Positions 23,546 through 36,639 of a stretch of 64,000 nucleotides of DNA are shown in pieces. This DNA is from Heterodera schachtii (Eukaryota > Nematoda > Chromadorea > Rhabditida > Heteroderidae), in NCBI GenBank assembly GCA_023374025.1, contig SIJG01000117.1, positions 1 through 64,000 on the forward strand, written 5' to 3'. The notes below the pieces were generated by a model. It was not told the origin of the DNA. It made no database searches and saw only the letters and a program-made list of their open reading frames with translations. The position numbers and the translations under genes were made by a program. The stretch's first letter is position 1, and each line of letters opens with the position of its first letter.

Positions 23546-23770
23546 ATCGATCTGTCTCATCGAGAGCTATCGATTGGTACCATATTCGTCGAGATTGGTC
23601 CACGAGAAAAAAACATCGTATAAGTCAAGAGAATCAAAACCAGAACGAGGTTCTTATAGAAGTTTACTTCTATATTACAATGCTAATGCTACTGAACTTT
23701 ATATTAAAATATTTGTATCACTGACGAATTTTCTACTGACGCCTTTTCTACTGACGCATTTTCAACGGGT

Positions 23771-24148
23771 TATCTAGATGCACTTTAAAATTTTGATTAA
23801 AATGAAATAATAATCAATGAAACTAAAAAAATCAATATTATTTAATTTATCAAAAAACAATCTTAACGAAATTCATGAAACATAGATTTACAAATTTTAA
23901 ATGTCAAGTGTAAAGCTTTAATTTTCCTGTAAATTAGTTTAAAAATATAAATATATATATAAATAGTATATATTATCTAGATGCACTTTAAAATTTTGAT
24001 TAAAATGAAAATAATAATCAATGAGACTAAAAAATAAATATTATTTAATTTATCAAAAAACAATCTTAACGAAATTCATGAAACATAGTTTTACAAATTT
24101 TAAATGTCAAGTGTAAAGCTTTAATTTTCCTGTAAATTAGTTTAAACT
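23771..24148. repeat. Direct duplication of about 174 bp
   Basis: The stretch from TATCTAGATGCACTTTAAAA at 23771 to about 23944 recurs at 23974-24148 with only small differences. About 29 bases of AT sequence lie between the copies. Confidence 0.85.
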
Positions 24149-27100
24149 TTTTATAAATTTTATTAAAAATGTATTAAAAACAAATATTAAACTATTCGGA
24201 ATAATTAAAGAATGTAAAAATAAAACATTATTATGATTGTTGACAGAGGTCAACCAAAATCGATAAAATCATTGCCACACAAGTCAGAAACACCAAAAAA
24301 GCTGAACTTGCTTAGAGAAAAAAGGAAAAAAACTTTAAAAGTTTTGTTAGTATTAAATGTAATATTTATTAGTCCACATGATATTTGAGCATACGAAGCA
24401 ACCACCAAGGACATGAGTAATAATAATATTTATTGTTGTAATTAAAAAAGTTAAATAAAGAATGACGCATAAAAAAATAATCCTTGTAAAAAATTTGAAA
24501 AATTATCATAAATAGAGTTAAATATGTCAATAATTAAAAATATGATATAGAGAAAGTTAATAACTACTTGAAACTTTTAAATAAAATTTAAATTCATTAA
24601 AAAATTAAATTATTTTACAATATATTTAAAACAAAAATAAATCATTTTTGGAATTACTCGCAAGCAATAAATTAATATTATAGATGAAAATAATAATTTT
24701 TTAAATCTTTTAAATATAACATTTTGAATTTATCATTTAAGATAATTGAAAAACAAAATTTAAATTTAAAGTTCATACATTAAAAACAAAATGTTTTCCA
24801 AGAAAGTGACTACTATTTATAATTTTTGGTTAAGAGCAAATAAAAAATGCCTGAGAAAAATTATCAGAATTCTATGCTAGCTAAGTAGTAAATATGTAAT
24901 AACGATTCGCTTTTCGGATGAAGAAAAAAAAAGAATGAATATCCGCTGAGATAGAGCTGGGAGAGGCAAAATTGGGCAACTTAAAAATGATTAATTTCTA
25001 CCGTATTTGAAGAGGAAATGAAAAAATAAATTATTTTTCTTGTAGTCAATTAAAAATGCTACCAGAAAGTATGCTGTTTTAAACGAACGCGAACACGTAA
25101 AAAACTCGTATAAATTACAGAAAAAGCAAAAAATCAAAAACCCAAAATATGTAAATAAAAATTTTTTTACAGTTATTTTTTGGAAAAAAAATTCCTCGTA
25201 AAGGGTGAAATAGGCACTGGCCTTGACCGTGGAAGAAATATGGATGAAATTGTTCTTGACCAAGATTTTTATATATTCTAAATATTATTATATCAATTCA
25301 CAAGAAACCACACAGCAATTAGAATTATAAATAAAATAGGTCATAAACCGAAAATTAAAGATAATAATATCTTAGAAATTATTTTTAAAAATTCAAAGGA
25401 GAATAATATTTGCGGTTGAAAAGGCCGAAGATCAAGATTATGAGGTCCAAAAAATTAATAATGAGGCAATTTAACGTGAGGATGGAATTTATCTTTTTTT
25501 AATTATAAAATAATATTTTTTAAAAATATGTTTCAAACAATAAATAAATAATACTTTTTTTATTATGGAAGAGTTCGGAGGAACTCAACCATGGCCTGCC
25601 CATTTATTCCATATTATTTTCTTATTAATATTTTCACCAAAAAGAAAAATAAATCAATTTAAATTTATCTGATAAGGTAAAGCTTATAAAACTAGAAATT
25701 TATTTTAAATTTTGGTTAAAACAAATAACAATAAATTGTAGACTTTACAAAAACCAAAAAATAAACGGATTATAAGATAAACTATAAATTAAAATAAATA
25801 CAAATCATATTGAATGAGGAGAGAAAATCAGTGCTATGTTGACGAGAAAAATGACCCTTTAAGTTGACTAAGAAAATAAAAAATTTGTAAAAAAATTATG
25901 CTTAAAGAAAGCAATGATCCTAATATCAAGATAATAAATTCAAATTTACTATTTATATTCGATATTTGAGAATAATTGCAACTTTAAAAAAGTTTTCAAT
26001 GAGAAAACTTATTTAATATAATAAATACAAAAATTAAATTACTTAAACTAATGAATTAAAACCAAAGATAAAATTTAAATGTTTCTAAATATCGCCAAAT
26101 AGATATTTAAATAAGTACAAAAAAAATCTCAAAATAGTTATAAATAGGTACAAAAATCCAAAATAGGCACAAAAATAGGAAAAATAAATAATTTTAGGAC
26201 TCCATAAAATAAATAATCTTTCAAAAAAGACAAAGAATATATTCCATTTGATGTTTTATTTAATAAGGAAAAGCATACATTTTAATACAAAAAATTTGTT
26301 TTAAATATCGCTAAAACAAACAACATAATACATTTGTAGACTTTACAAAAACTGAGAAACAGTAAATTATTTAACAAAAAATACAACGATATTATTATTA
26401 TTCTGCTCGAAAAAACAAAAATTCACAAGCTTAAAATGTAAATCTTTTAGCATAAAAAAATAATATGTTAATTACTTTTAAATAATGCGCTTTTAATGTG
26501 AATATTTTTAGGATAATTAAACATACATTTAATATGTGAGTGGAAATGAAACGTGAGATAAAAAATGCGCCTTTAATGAAATTAAATTATGCATATCTGC
26601 AGTACGTAAAATCACAGTAATTTAAAACTATGGAGAAAAATTAACTATAAAAATATAAATATATTAAAAAATGAATAAAATCAACGTACCAAAGTGTTTT
26701 AATTATCAAAAATAATTATGAAAAATTGAATCATCAAAGAGCTTACTTATTTTATATTAATTTTATTGAAATTAACCAATATTTTTTTAAATTTAGTTTC
26801 AGTGACCAAATGATAGAGAGACTAAAAAATTCTAATACCAAATTGATATTTTAATAATTTTGTTATTTTTAATAACCTATTTAAAAATCCGTTTAATAAA
26901 ATTTCAACATATATCAAAAACCTATTCTAAAAATATAATAAACAAATGCTAAATTAAAGGATAAAGAAAATATATTTCAAGACAAGAAAATTCATTCTTA
27001 AGATGAATTAAATTAAATTTTTAAATCATATAAATATTAACAAGCTACTTTAGACCTCTTAGCGATAAATGTATTTGTTTTGCTTATATAACTCAATTGA

Positions 27101-30100
27101 TCAAAGTAAATGCTGTATTTATTGGATTAAAATCCAAAAAGAATTTATTAACTTTTGTAAACATAAATATGTATCTTTAAGCTTATGAAAACATTCACTT
27201 TAAGTGAAAATAAATAGTAAATCGATTAAAAACATAGTAAACACTAGAAATTAATGCCGTATAAATTTAAAAAAAATCGACTAAAAATGTTCTAATCGAA
27301 AGAAGCAAGGAATTTCAAGCATATGTCCGTGACGCGAAATGAAATGTATGAATACGTTTTTTATCTATATTAATAATTTATCAATATTCATACCACGTTG
27401 TTGAAATATGAAAATGCAAAAAGTTCATTTTTGTAAAATTTAATTATCACCAAGTAATTGTTAAATATACAAAAGAATAAAATATATAATCTAAAGGATC
27501 TTCTCAATCTTCGGGACACATCTTAGCTGGACAAATGCTTCTGAATCTGCAATTGAGTGTCCTGAAAACGATTTTTTTTATAATATTAATAATTAATAAT
27601 ATATCAATCATCATATCACGTTGATTGAATGTGAAAATGAAGAAAGATAAATTTAATAAAAATAAAAATCAATAATTAAAAGCAAACTATAGAAAAGTTT
27701 AAATAAATATTAAAAGATTAATGAAATAAACAGAAAAATGAAAGTACCAAAAACCAAAACTAATTTTAAATTGACTGAATGTATATTATTTGAATAAAAT
27801 TCTTTTTGTATCGAATCTATATATGAAAAGATTAAAAATAAACAGATAAATGAAAACAAAAACACTCTCGTTGTTGATCTATGAGTTTAATAAAAGTTCA
27901 TTAATTATGGATTATTTTTTTTCATTAATTAAAAATTTTAAGTTTAATGATTAAAATAAGAATAAAAAACAATTTTGTTTGTGAGAATGATGGAAAAAAT
28001 GTATATTCAATTAAACTGGCTTAATTTATTGTTAACGAATTTTTAATTTTTTTTCTTAATTCGAAATGTTATCAATGCCAAGAGACTTTTTTGAAAAAGA
28101 CGAAGAGTACAATTTATAGAAAAAAAATTTTTTTTTTTTTTGTCTTTTTGGATAAAGAAAAACAATAATTTTATCTAAAAATAAAAATAATAATTCGAGA
28201 TTCAACTCAGAAAGCAACAATATGCTACTGGAGAGAATAAAGCGAGATTGATGCAAGATTTATGAAATTGGTAAATTCTTTATTTAAATTCAAAATAATA
28301 CCAAATCAATATAATTTCATCTAATAAACAAAAGTTGCATTTTTAAAATTAAATTAAAACCATTAATAAAGTATAAATTGTGACGGCTTTAATTAATTAA
28401 AATTAAATAATTATCCAGTATAAGGCTGAAATTCAGAGACTCCCCATTTCCCACAACATGGAAAAAATGTCATGCATAAAAATACGAAAAAATGTTAAAT
28501 TATTTCAATTTTAATGATGTAAAATAAATTTTCGTCTTCAAGGAACACAAAATATTGCCTAGGTTATTTACCAAGAAATATTTTTAATTAATTCAAATGA
28601 AAATGTTCCATTCCAAAAAGCATGACCTTACTTTAAATAAATAAATTAAAAAAAGAAAACATGCCAAGAAGTTGATAATGAACGAGAATACAAATGAATT
28701 AATTAAAACAAATTTTATAATTTTTTAAAAAAAGTAATTTCGGTCAATTTTCAGTCGGAAAAATGGAAGTAAATAAAGTGCATATAAATTACAAAAGATA
28801 AGCTTATAGTTAAAAGTTAAAAATAAAAACTAATAAAATTAATAAATAAACACAGAAGATACGCTTAAGCAACTCAACAATCCTTTTACATTGGCATTAC
28901 GGTACGTTTTAAGTGAAATATTTAATCAAATTTTTAAACTTTTTAAAATAAATAAAATAAAAAATACTTTAAAAGCTTGTTAATCTCGCTCATTTGCCCG
29001 AATGATGAAATAATAAAACGACCCAGATGGATGAAAGAACGAAAGAAAAAATGGATAAGATATGTCAAGGCAATGAAAAAGATCAATGGAAGAAGAAAGA
29101 AAATCCAACGGGTCTTAACCAATATTACAGAATTGGAAGAAACTACGCAGGGAATAATATAAAAATTAAAATATAACCAAATTAAAGTTTTAAAAAATCA
29201 TAATGACAAAATATTCTAATTACAAATATGGAATCTGAATCACGAAGTATGAAGGAATTTAAATAAAAAATATTAAAATGATAATTAAACGAACGAAGGA
29301 AGACATGAAAAAAAGAAGAAAAACGCAATTTATTTTTGGATAGATCAATATTAAAAATCAGAAAAAATTCAACAATAAATATAAATAATTTTAAACATGG
29401 AAAAAAGTTCAGAGAACCTCAGTCAGGGTCCGTGAATTCATATTATTTTCTTATTAATATAATCTTCACAAAAAAACAAAAAAAAAACAATTTGAAATTA
29501 TCGCATAAGGAAAAGATTAAATTGTAATACAAAAAATTTTTTTAAATTTATGTAAAAAGATTAAAATTTATTTACATAAACAAAAACAGAAACGGATTAT
29601 ATATAAGATAAGAATGAGCACGATTTTTAACTTTGATAAATTTTAAAAAAATATTAAAACAAAAAAATTTAAAACATACAGAATAAAAAATTTTAAAATA
29701 ACAGAAAAATCAATCCTCTTAAAATTTAAAAATTCATATAGATAGTTAAATTTCATAATATTAAAAATGATATAGAGCAAATTAATAAAAAATTAAATCA
29801 ATTCAAATTTATAAATATTTAGAAATTATTTTATAAATTGCGTTACATTAAACAAGAAGCATCTTTGGAGTACTCGCAAGCAATTTATTTAGATAAAATA
29901 AATTATCATAAATAGCAATTTTGCTGAATAAAATCAAAAAATTGTTAGAAATTGTTTAAAAAAATTTACTGAAACAAATAAAAATTAATTTTGATAAACC
30001 ACAAAACGCGCAAAACGAAGCGTCTATCAATGCAACGCGTCGGAAGAACACTCCGAAAGAATAATAAGTTATGTAGAAAAATATACCAAAACACAAAAAA

Positions 30101-31798
30101 TACTTTAAAATTTGTTTAAAAAAATAAACTAAAATACATAGAATTGATTATAAAAGAAAGTAATCGATAATATATAATTTTATAGGTAATCAAAGCAATT
30201 GCATTGATAAAAGATTAATTTCTATAAATAATATTTTAATTGCTCAAATATGAAAATATTTAAAATATTTTTTTTAATTCTATAATTATGATATACTAAA
30301 TGAAAACTTAATCAAATCATCTTCATAAAGAAATCCCTTGTTTGACTGTTCAATTTACTAATTCAGCGAACGCATATCGCTGCATGTGACATACAGAAAT
30401 TAAGTTCAGTGATAAATGAAAATCTATTGATAAATTACTGATAATATATATAAATTTGAAATAAACTTCGAAATAGTTATGCAATGAAAGAATAAAACTA
30501 ATTGAAAAATTGTTGCAAAAAGATTTAAATATATATGACATTTAATGATTACCCATCAATGCTTAAGTTCATAAAAAATTAAATATTTTATAAATCTAGA
30601 TGAATAAACGCAGAAACATGTGGATGCTCTCAGAAGACACCAAGAAGAAAATATGAATAAAAGATATGAAAATTAAAATTTTTAAAAAATAAATGCAGAA
30701 AATTTATGTAATAAATCTTTTTTTAATTATAAAATATATGATATACTAATGGACACAGAATTAGATCATCTTCATAAAAAAAATCCCTCATATTATGAGG
30801 TAATTAAGATGAATAACTATTATTTATTTTAGATTTGAATATTAACTTTACATATTTTTTAATATATAAAAACATAGTAAACTAAAACGAAAAGATAAAT
30901 AAACATTTAATAAAATGGCTATCACGATCAACTAATAAAAAAATGCAAAAACTTAGTTCATATTACGCAATTATTGCTACATTTTGATTTTATTATATTA
31001 AGGTTTACTCAGCAATGGCAGATCAAAAAATTAAATATTATAAATTTAGAGGAACCAAATATGCAACAGTATCATGAAAATTAAAATAATTGAAATACAT
31101 ATGTGTTAACACATAAGATTCCGAAATAATGAAGAGTGGGTGCTCATGCACGACACCAAGTATAAAACAGGAATAAAGTAACAATTAATTTTTAATAAAT
31201 CTCAATACAGAAAATATTATAAAAGATATGAAAAAAAGGAAAAAATATAATAAAATACAAATGACCACAGAAGAAAAAATAAAAACTCCGAAAGCAGAAA
31301 ATTCTGTTCAAAAAAAAACAATCAAAATAGTGACTACCACGATCAATGAAATACGCAGAAATAAAGCATGAGATAACAAATTAACACTTTAATTAAATTT
31401 AACTTTCATGTAATTAGTTTTAAATTTTTACAAAATGTACTAACAACAAAATTAAACTTTTCCGAGTAGTTAAAATGTAAAAATAAATATTATTAATGTC
31501 AACCAAAAGTCGTTAAATCATTGCCTAAGAAACACCGAAAAATCTCAATTTGCATAGAAAAAAGAGGAGAAAATTTTTTTTGTAAAAATAAATATTATTA
31601 ATATTAAGCATCACCGTGAAACTTGAGTCCTGTAATGGGTCATATGACATGAGTAATTATATATTTATTGTTAAAATTAAAATAAGTTGAATAAGAACGA
31701 CGCATATAAAAGAATATAAAAATAATCCTTCAAAAAATTATTTTTTAAATTATCATAATTCAGAGTTAAATTTAGTAATTTTAATCGAAAATCGATAA
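24149..31798. other. AT-rich gene desert
   Basis: No paired splice borders, domains or element ends were recognised over 7.6 kb. Parts are old diverged duplicates: 24290-24560 resembles 31500-31780, and the AATACAAAAAATTTGTTTTA family recurs at about 25700, 26290 and 29530. The few short open frames are AT-driven and show no protein motif. Confidence 0.5.
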
Positions 31799-32508
31799 NN
31801 NNNNNNNNNNNNNNNNNNNNNNNNNNNNNNNNNNNNNNNNNNNNNNNNNNNNNNNNNNNNNNNNNNNNNNNNNNNNNNNNNNNNNNNNNNNNNNNNNNNN
31901 NNNNNNNNNNNNNNNNNNNNNNNNNNNNNNNNNNNNNNNNNNNNNNNNNNNNNNNNNNNNNNNNNNNNNNNNNNNNNNNNNNNNNNNNNNNNNNNNNNNN
32001 NNNNNNNNNNNNNNNNNNNNNNNNNNNNNNNNNNNNNNNNNNNNNNNNNNNNNNNNNNNNNNNNNNNNNNNNNNNNNNNNNNNNNNNNNNNNNNNNNNNN
32101 NNNNNNNNNNNNNNNNNNNNNNNNNNNNNNNNNNNNNNNNNNNNNNNNNNNNNNNNNNNNNNNNNNNNNNNNNNNNNNNNNNNNNNNNNNNNNNNNNNNN
32201 NNNNNNNNNNNNNNNNNNNNNNNNNNNNNNNNNNNNNNNNNNNNNNNNNNNNNNNNNNNNNNNNNNNNNNNNNNNNNNNNNNNNNNNNNNNNNNNNNNNN
32301 NNNNNNNNNNNNNNNNNNNNNNNNNNNNNNNNNNNNNNNNNNNNNNNNNNNNNNNNNNNNNNNNNNNNNNNNNNNNNNNNNNNNNNNNNNNNNNNNNNNN
32401 NNNNNNNNNNNNNNNNNNNNNNNNNNNNNNNNNNNNNNNNNNNNNNNNNNNNNNNNNNNNNNNNNNNNNNNNNNNNNNNNNNNNNNNNNNNNNNNNNNNN
32501 NNNNNNNN
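31799..32508. other. Assembly gap (710 N)
   Basis: A run of N. The sequence right after it is an exact copy of DNA at 36902, so the gap lies in duplicated sequence and the join may not be correct. Confidence 0.99.
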
Positions 32509-32975
32509 AACAGAGACAAAAACATTGCCGAGAGAAGAGAGAACAACCGCAACGATAATGAATTGATGACAAATTATTACATGAATCAACAAAAACAACT
32601 AATAAAACCATGGCTAATTGGTTGAGGGGAAAAAAGTGCTTTTTCATTGCTAAATTTAATTGGTCAAACCGTAAGGATTTTGATCGCGTCAGGATCAGTC
32701 AGCTGATGGACAATTCAGCTTTACGAGAATTTACAAAAGGCAACTCGTATAGACTAGGCTACCTAGGCTCAGGCTTAGGCCTAAGCTTTAGGCGAGGCCT
32801 AGGCTTAGGCTTGCTTGGGCCTAGGTTTAGGCTAAAGCTTAGGCTTTATTTTTGCACAACGCATTTAATAATTGTGATTTGGTCATTCAAATTTTCATAT
32901 TCGTCATTATGTGCAGTTGTTTTTTACCATCCTACGCATTTCACTTCGCCATTTGTTGCGTTGGCAATCCATGCG
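32509..32975. repeat. 467-bp duplicate of 36902-37368
   Basis: The copy keeps a constant offset of 4393 bases from end to end with no gap, and appears identical. It holds the last codons of a coiled-coil gene copy (stop near 32558), the telomere-like repeat, and the final exon of a protease copy on the minus strand (32924-32975), which breaks off where the minisatellite begins. The left edge is the assembly gap. Confidence 0.9.
32751..32845. repeat. Degenerate interstitial TTAGGC repeat (copy 1)
   Basis: Five TTAGGC and several CTAGGC units are packed into about 95 bases. TTAGGC is the usual nematode telomere repeat. The same tract is at 37144-37238. Confidence 0.6.
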
Positions 32976-33730
32976 AAACTCAGTGTGGGCGATGCGAAAA
33001 AAACTCAGTTTGGGCGATACGAAAAAAACTCAGTTTGGGCGATACGAAAAAAAAACTCAGTGTGGGCGATGCGAAAAAAACTCAGTTTGGGCGATGCGAA
33101 AAAAACTCAGTTTGGGCGATACGAAAAAAAAACTCAGTGTGGGCGATGCGAAAAAAACTCAGTTTGGGCGATACGAAAAAAACTCAGTTTGGGCGATACG
33201 AAAAAAAACTCAGTGTGGGCGATGCGAAAAAAAAAACTCAGTGTGGGCGATGCGAAAAAAACTCAGTTTGGGCGATGCGAAAAAAACTCAGTTTGGGCGA
33301 TACGAAAAAAAACTCAGTGTGGGCGATGCGAAAAAAAAACTCAGTGTGGGCGATGCGAAAAAAACTCAGTTTGGGCGATACGAAAAAAAAACTCAGTGTG
33401 GGCGATGCGAAAAAAACTCAGTTTGGGCGATACGAAAAAAACTCAGTTTGGGCGATACGAAAAAAAAACTCAGTGTGGGCGATGCGAAAAAAACTCAGTT
33501 TGGGCGATGCGAAAAAAACTCAGTTTGGGCGATACGAAAAAAAAACTCAGTGTGGGCGATGCGAAAAAAACTCAGTTTGGGCGATACGAAAAAAACTCAG
33601 TTTGGGCGATACGAAAAAAAAACTCAGTGTGGGCGATGCGAAAAAAACTCAGTTTGGGCGATGCGAAAAAAACTCAGTTTGGGCGATACGAAAAAAAAAC
33701 TCAGTGTGGGCGATGCGAAAAAAACTCAGT
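32976..33730 (+). repeat. Minisatellite, about 29 units of 24-27 bp
   Basis: Units read ACTCAGTKTGGGCGATRCG followed by 5-9 A. Three types occur: tgt/gcg (A), ttt/acg (B) and ttt/gcg (C). Their order often repeats as ABBACB, a higher-order unit of about 152 bases. The array has no stop codon in any forward frame, which makes long open frames by composition alone. It begins exactly where the homology to protease exon 9 stops. Confidence 0.95.
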
Positions 33731-33732
33731 GA

Positions 33733-34080
33733 TTGATTGGTCATTTTCCGGAAGCCGATCGCACCACTTTCGGGGCGCCAAAAGTGCCTGATCCGGAACC
33801 CGAACCGGCCCGGTTAAGAACAATGTTTTGTTCAGTTTTTCAAGGGCTATCTCCCAGGCCGGGTCTGGTTCTCGATCCATTCATTAAAAGCCCGTCATGG
33901 GTCGGGCACATCTGCCGGAGGGCCCTCAGCCTCGCCCCCGACCCTGTCGATGGCGAACCCAAGGGTAAGCGTGCCGGTACCAGCGGCTTTTTTGTACAGC
34001 TCGATGAGCTCTACAAACGGTATCAATGGCGTCCGGTTGTGTCTACTACAAATGTAGAAAATCGGCTAGAAGTGATGTGA
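33733..34080 (+). CDS. Unrecognised GC-richer open frame, 115 codons
   Basis: From ATG at 33733 the frame runs to TGA at 34078-34080. Base composition is clearly more GC-rich than the surroundings. It begins MIGHFPEADRTTFGAPKV and contains VPDPEPEPARL, then GFFVQLDELYKRYQWRPVV near the end. No domain is recognised and there are no paralogues in the window to test it. The ATG overlaps the end of the minisatellite, so the start is doubtful and the frame could instead be part of an exon. The block lies between a 25-base perfect inverted repeat (33711-33735 and 34186-34210). Confidence 0.3.
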   Translation: MIGHFPEADRTTFGAPKVPDPEPEPARLRTMFCSVFQGLSPRPGLVLDPFIKSPSWVGHICRRALSLAPDPVDGEPKGKRAGTSGFFVQLDELYKRYQWRPVVSTTNVENRLEVM

Positions 34081-34185
34081 AAAATTGAAAAATTTGAAAA
34101 AAAATTTGCGTCGCGCCGTAAATTAGGGTTAACGGACGCACCGTGATTTTTTGAATCGAATAATTAAATTTATTTATTTATTTAA

Positions 34186-34210
34186 CAATCACTGAGTTTT
34201 TTTCGCATCG
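34186..34210 (-). repeat. Inverted minisatellite unit, 25 bp
   Basis: This is the exact complement of 33711-33735, the end of the minisatellite plus GATTG. The intervening 450 bases are thus flanked by an inverted repeat. Confidence 0.9.
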
Positions 34211-34433
34211 TCTCAGCACGATACAGAATACCGAAATTATTCTTTGAAACAAATGCAATCTTATTGTTGCTAATTCAACAGTTCTGCTGGTGTTGACCCA
34301 GGCCACATAAGCATGGACAACACTTATGTAAATAATCAATGCTTTATTATCAGATATAAATTTTAGACCCAATGCCTTTTGAGAATGATTCTGAATAAAA
34401 ATGGCAATTCACCAGGTAATATGAGCAATAAAC

Positions 34434-34524
34434 CAGGGATGGCATTCCGAGGCCCCAAAAATTTTCGGAAACCGGAATTTCGACCCCAAAAAATGTCGGA
34501 AATCGGAATTCCGTGCCATCCCTG
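34434..34524. mobile_element. 91-bp hAT-type MITE
   Basis: Ends CAGGGATGGCATTCCG and, complemented, CAGGGATGGCACGGAATTCC. Flanking octamers CAATAAAC and CTATAAAC match at 7 of 8 bases. It is one of the shortest such elements in the window and could fold almost end to end. Confidence 0.7.
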
Positions 34525-35263
34525 CTATAAACCATTTAGACTCTGGTTCTCTTCCCAGATGCATGAAAAGAAACAAATGTTTTTTCTTTTTAACCCTGAA
34601 AATTTTTGCCTATTTCTTTAACCTGCTCACTTTGAAGTGTCATGGAAAGAATTCTCAGTAAAAAAATGAAAACTTTTTTTATAAATCTCGAAATACCAAT
34701 TGGATTGTTAGAAAATATTTACATAATTTCAGTATTTATTTTAGTAATTTTGGCTCTATTCCATCAAAACATTCTTGGTAATATTCGAAAACTTAAAGTT
34801 TAGGGAATTTATAAATACAAGAAAAGAACAAATACTTTTATTAAGAAAAAAATTGCAATGAGAAAACCCGAAATTCATAATTTTTCGCGTATATTCAAGA
34901 ATAATTTTTTGTCTATCCCTTTATCCGGGAATTTTGCTATAAAAAAACTTCCCTAAACTTTAAGCTTTCGATTGATACCAAGAATGTTTGGATTGACCAA
35001 GTAAGAAAAAAATTGATCTAAAAAAGTGAGGGTGGTCACTCATTGGACGCGTAAACATTGATTTGACGCGTAAACTGGAATAGAGCCATGATTGGCTTTT
35101 GTAAATATAAAAAATTATTTTTATTTATTTTTAAACCTAATATTTTTGTATCTTTGCTTTCTTTTTTAAAAATATATTTGTGGTCAAATAGCTTTATTTT
35201 TAGGGCAAAATCTAAAAATTTTCGCACTTTCGAAGACTATGACAACATGCTAACAAAATTTTA
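34525..35263. other. Intergenic stretch, nothing recognised
   Basis: AT-rich sequence without a supported gene or element. Confidence 0.5.
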
Positions 35264-36180
35264 GGTAAATATTGATCATAGTCCCCAAATTCAAAAATGC
35301 ATAAAAACGGTCAGAATCGATGTAAAAAGGTTCGAAATGGGTTGGAAAATTAGAATTATGGGCGCGCTTGCCCTTTTTCAGGATGAAAAGTGCCGAAAAT
35401 GGAGTGCCAAACTCAGCTGGGACTCAATTGGCCGTGCTATAAAAAGCACTCAAAAGACATTTTAAATAATTTTTAGCGTAATTTGTGGCGCTGATCACGA
35501 ATATGACCTTTATTTTGCGAAATTCCGAACCCCGAACCCTAATTCGAACAAAATTTATAAATTAAATGAAAACAAATTTTTAGGGGTTTTCGAGGTTGCT
35601 GAACACGGTTATGAACATTTTCGCAAAAGGGAGCATGCGAAGACGGAGCAAGTAGTGGGGCGAGACGGAGGGCGGAGGAAGACGTCTGACGAGCGCCACA
35701 GGCGGTTGACTGCGGGGGCCCGAAGGGCCCCCGCCAATCAGTCAACCGCCTGCGGATCACGCGCGGACTTCTTCCGTAGCCCGTAGTCTCGCCCCACCTA
35801 CTGGCCGCCGTAGTCGAGTGTGCGGCGGTTTTTTAGCGCAATAAGCTAAATTCAAACTTTTATATTTGACGTCCTTTCTAAATTTAAAATTTTGTTCGAA
35901 TTAGGGTTCGGGTTTCGGAATTTTGCAAAATAAAGCTCATATTCGTGATCAGCGCCACAAATTACCCTAGAAAATTATTTAAAATGTCTTTTTAGTGCTT
36001 TTTACAGTGCGGTCATTTGAGTCCCAGCTGTATTTGGCACTCCAATTCCGGCACTTTTCAGCTTGAAAAAGGGCAAGCGCGCCCTTAATTTTATTTTTCT
36101 GGCACATTTCTAACCTTTTTACATCGATTCTGACCGTTTTAAAGCATTTTTGAGTTTGGGGACTATGATCAATATTTTCC
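35264..36180. mobile_element. Fold-back element, long inverted arms
   Basis: The ends are GGTAAATATTGATCATA and, complemented, GGAAAATATTGATCATA. Inverted arms of about 295 bases (35267-35560 and 35882-36178) flank a spacer of roughly 320 bases. Flanking octamers AAATTTTA and AAAATTTA match at 7 of 8 bases. The same terminal sequence bounds the element at 52271-52841. The spacer holds a separate GC-rich hairpin. Confidence 0.75.
35652..35801. repeat. GC-rich perfect-loop hairpin of 150 bases
   Basis: GTAGTGGGGCGAGAC at the left pairs with GTCTCGCCCCACCTAC at the right, and the centre GCGGGGGCCC-GAA-GGGCCCCCGC closes a three-base loop. The whole block pairs imperfectly. Such a stem is striking in AT-rich DNA and could be a nested small element. 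Confidence 0.75.
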
Positions 36181-36639
36181 AAAATTTATTTTAATTTATA
36201 TGCTTTTTATAATATTTATTTCAACATTGCGAAAATGGTTTAATGTTTCGTAAATATTTGTTTAATTATTTTATTATTGTTTTCATAAATATAAATCCGA
36301 TTCTCAGTAATTAGGTCTTCATAATTAGTGTTCAACACTCACGAAAATTGTTGTTCAATATTCATTTTCATTCATTCGTTTCACCTCGCAATTCTATTGA
36401 TTTCTTTCACATCAAAGGAGAAAAGAACAGAATAATTATTTTTGTTGCTTCAAATTAACATTAAAAAAATATATTTATATGAGAAAAAGCCATAATAGCG
36501 CGGTTAAAAATCGAATATATATTATCCACGAATTATCAACCAGATTTATTTTATTAATCCCTTAAAGAGCTAAATTTTGGTATTAATTTGTTATTTTGAG
36601 CGCAGGTGCTCGAGCAACTCGAGATTTTATCCAAAAAAA
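36181..36639. other. Intergenic stretch before the coiled-coil gene
   Basis: AT-rich, with no other gene seen. It should contain the promoter of the gene at 36640, but no distinct motif was identified. Confidence 0.4.

Noticed and set aside
23137..23777. Open frames over GGACAATCGGACAG repeats
   Set aside because: The frames consist of the short repeat read in different phases on both strands.
31677..32647. Minus-strand open frames across the N run
   Set aside because: They are open only because N translates to unknown residues.
23112..33730. CRISPR array
   Set aside because: The regularly spaced repeats at 23.1 and 33 kb have no unique spacers, and the DNA is from an animal.
32610..33791. 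Long open frames (270-390 codons) through the minisatellite
   Set aside because: All three forward frames are open because the repeat unit has no stop codon in any phase; there is no unique coding signal.
33990..34020. LDELYK resembling the end of GFP (vector contamination)
   Set aside because: Codons and flanking residues do not match GFP; only five residues agree by chance.
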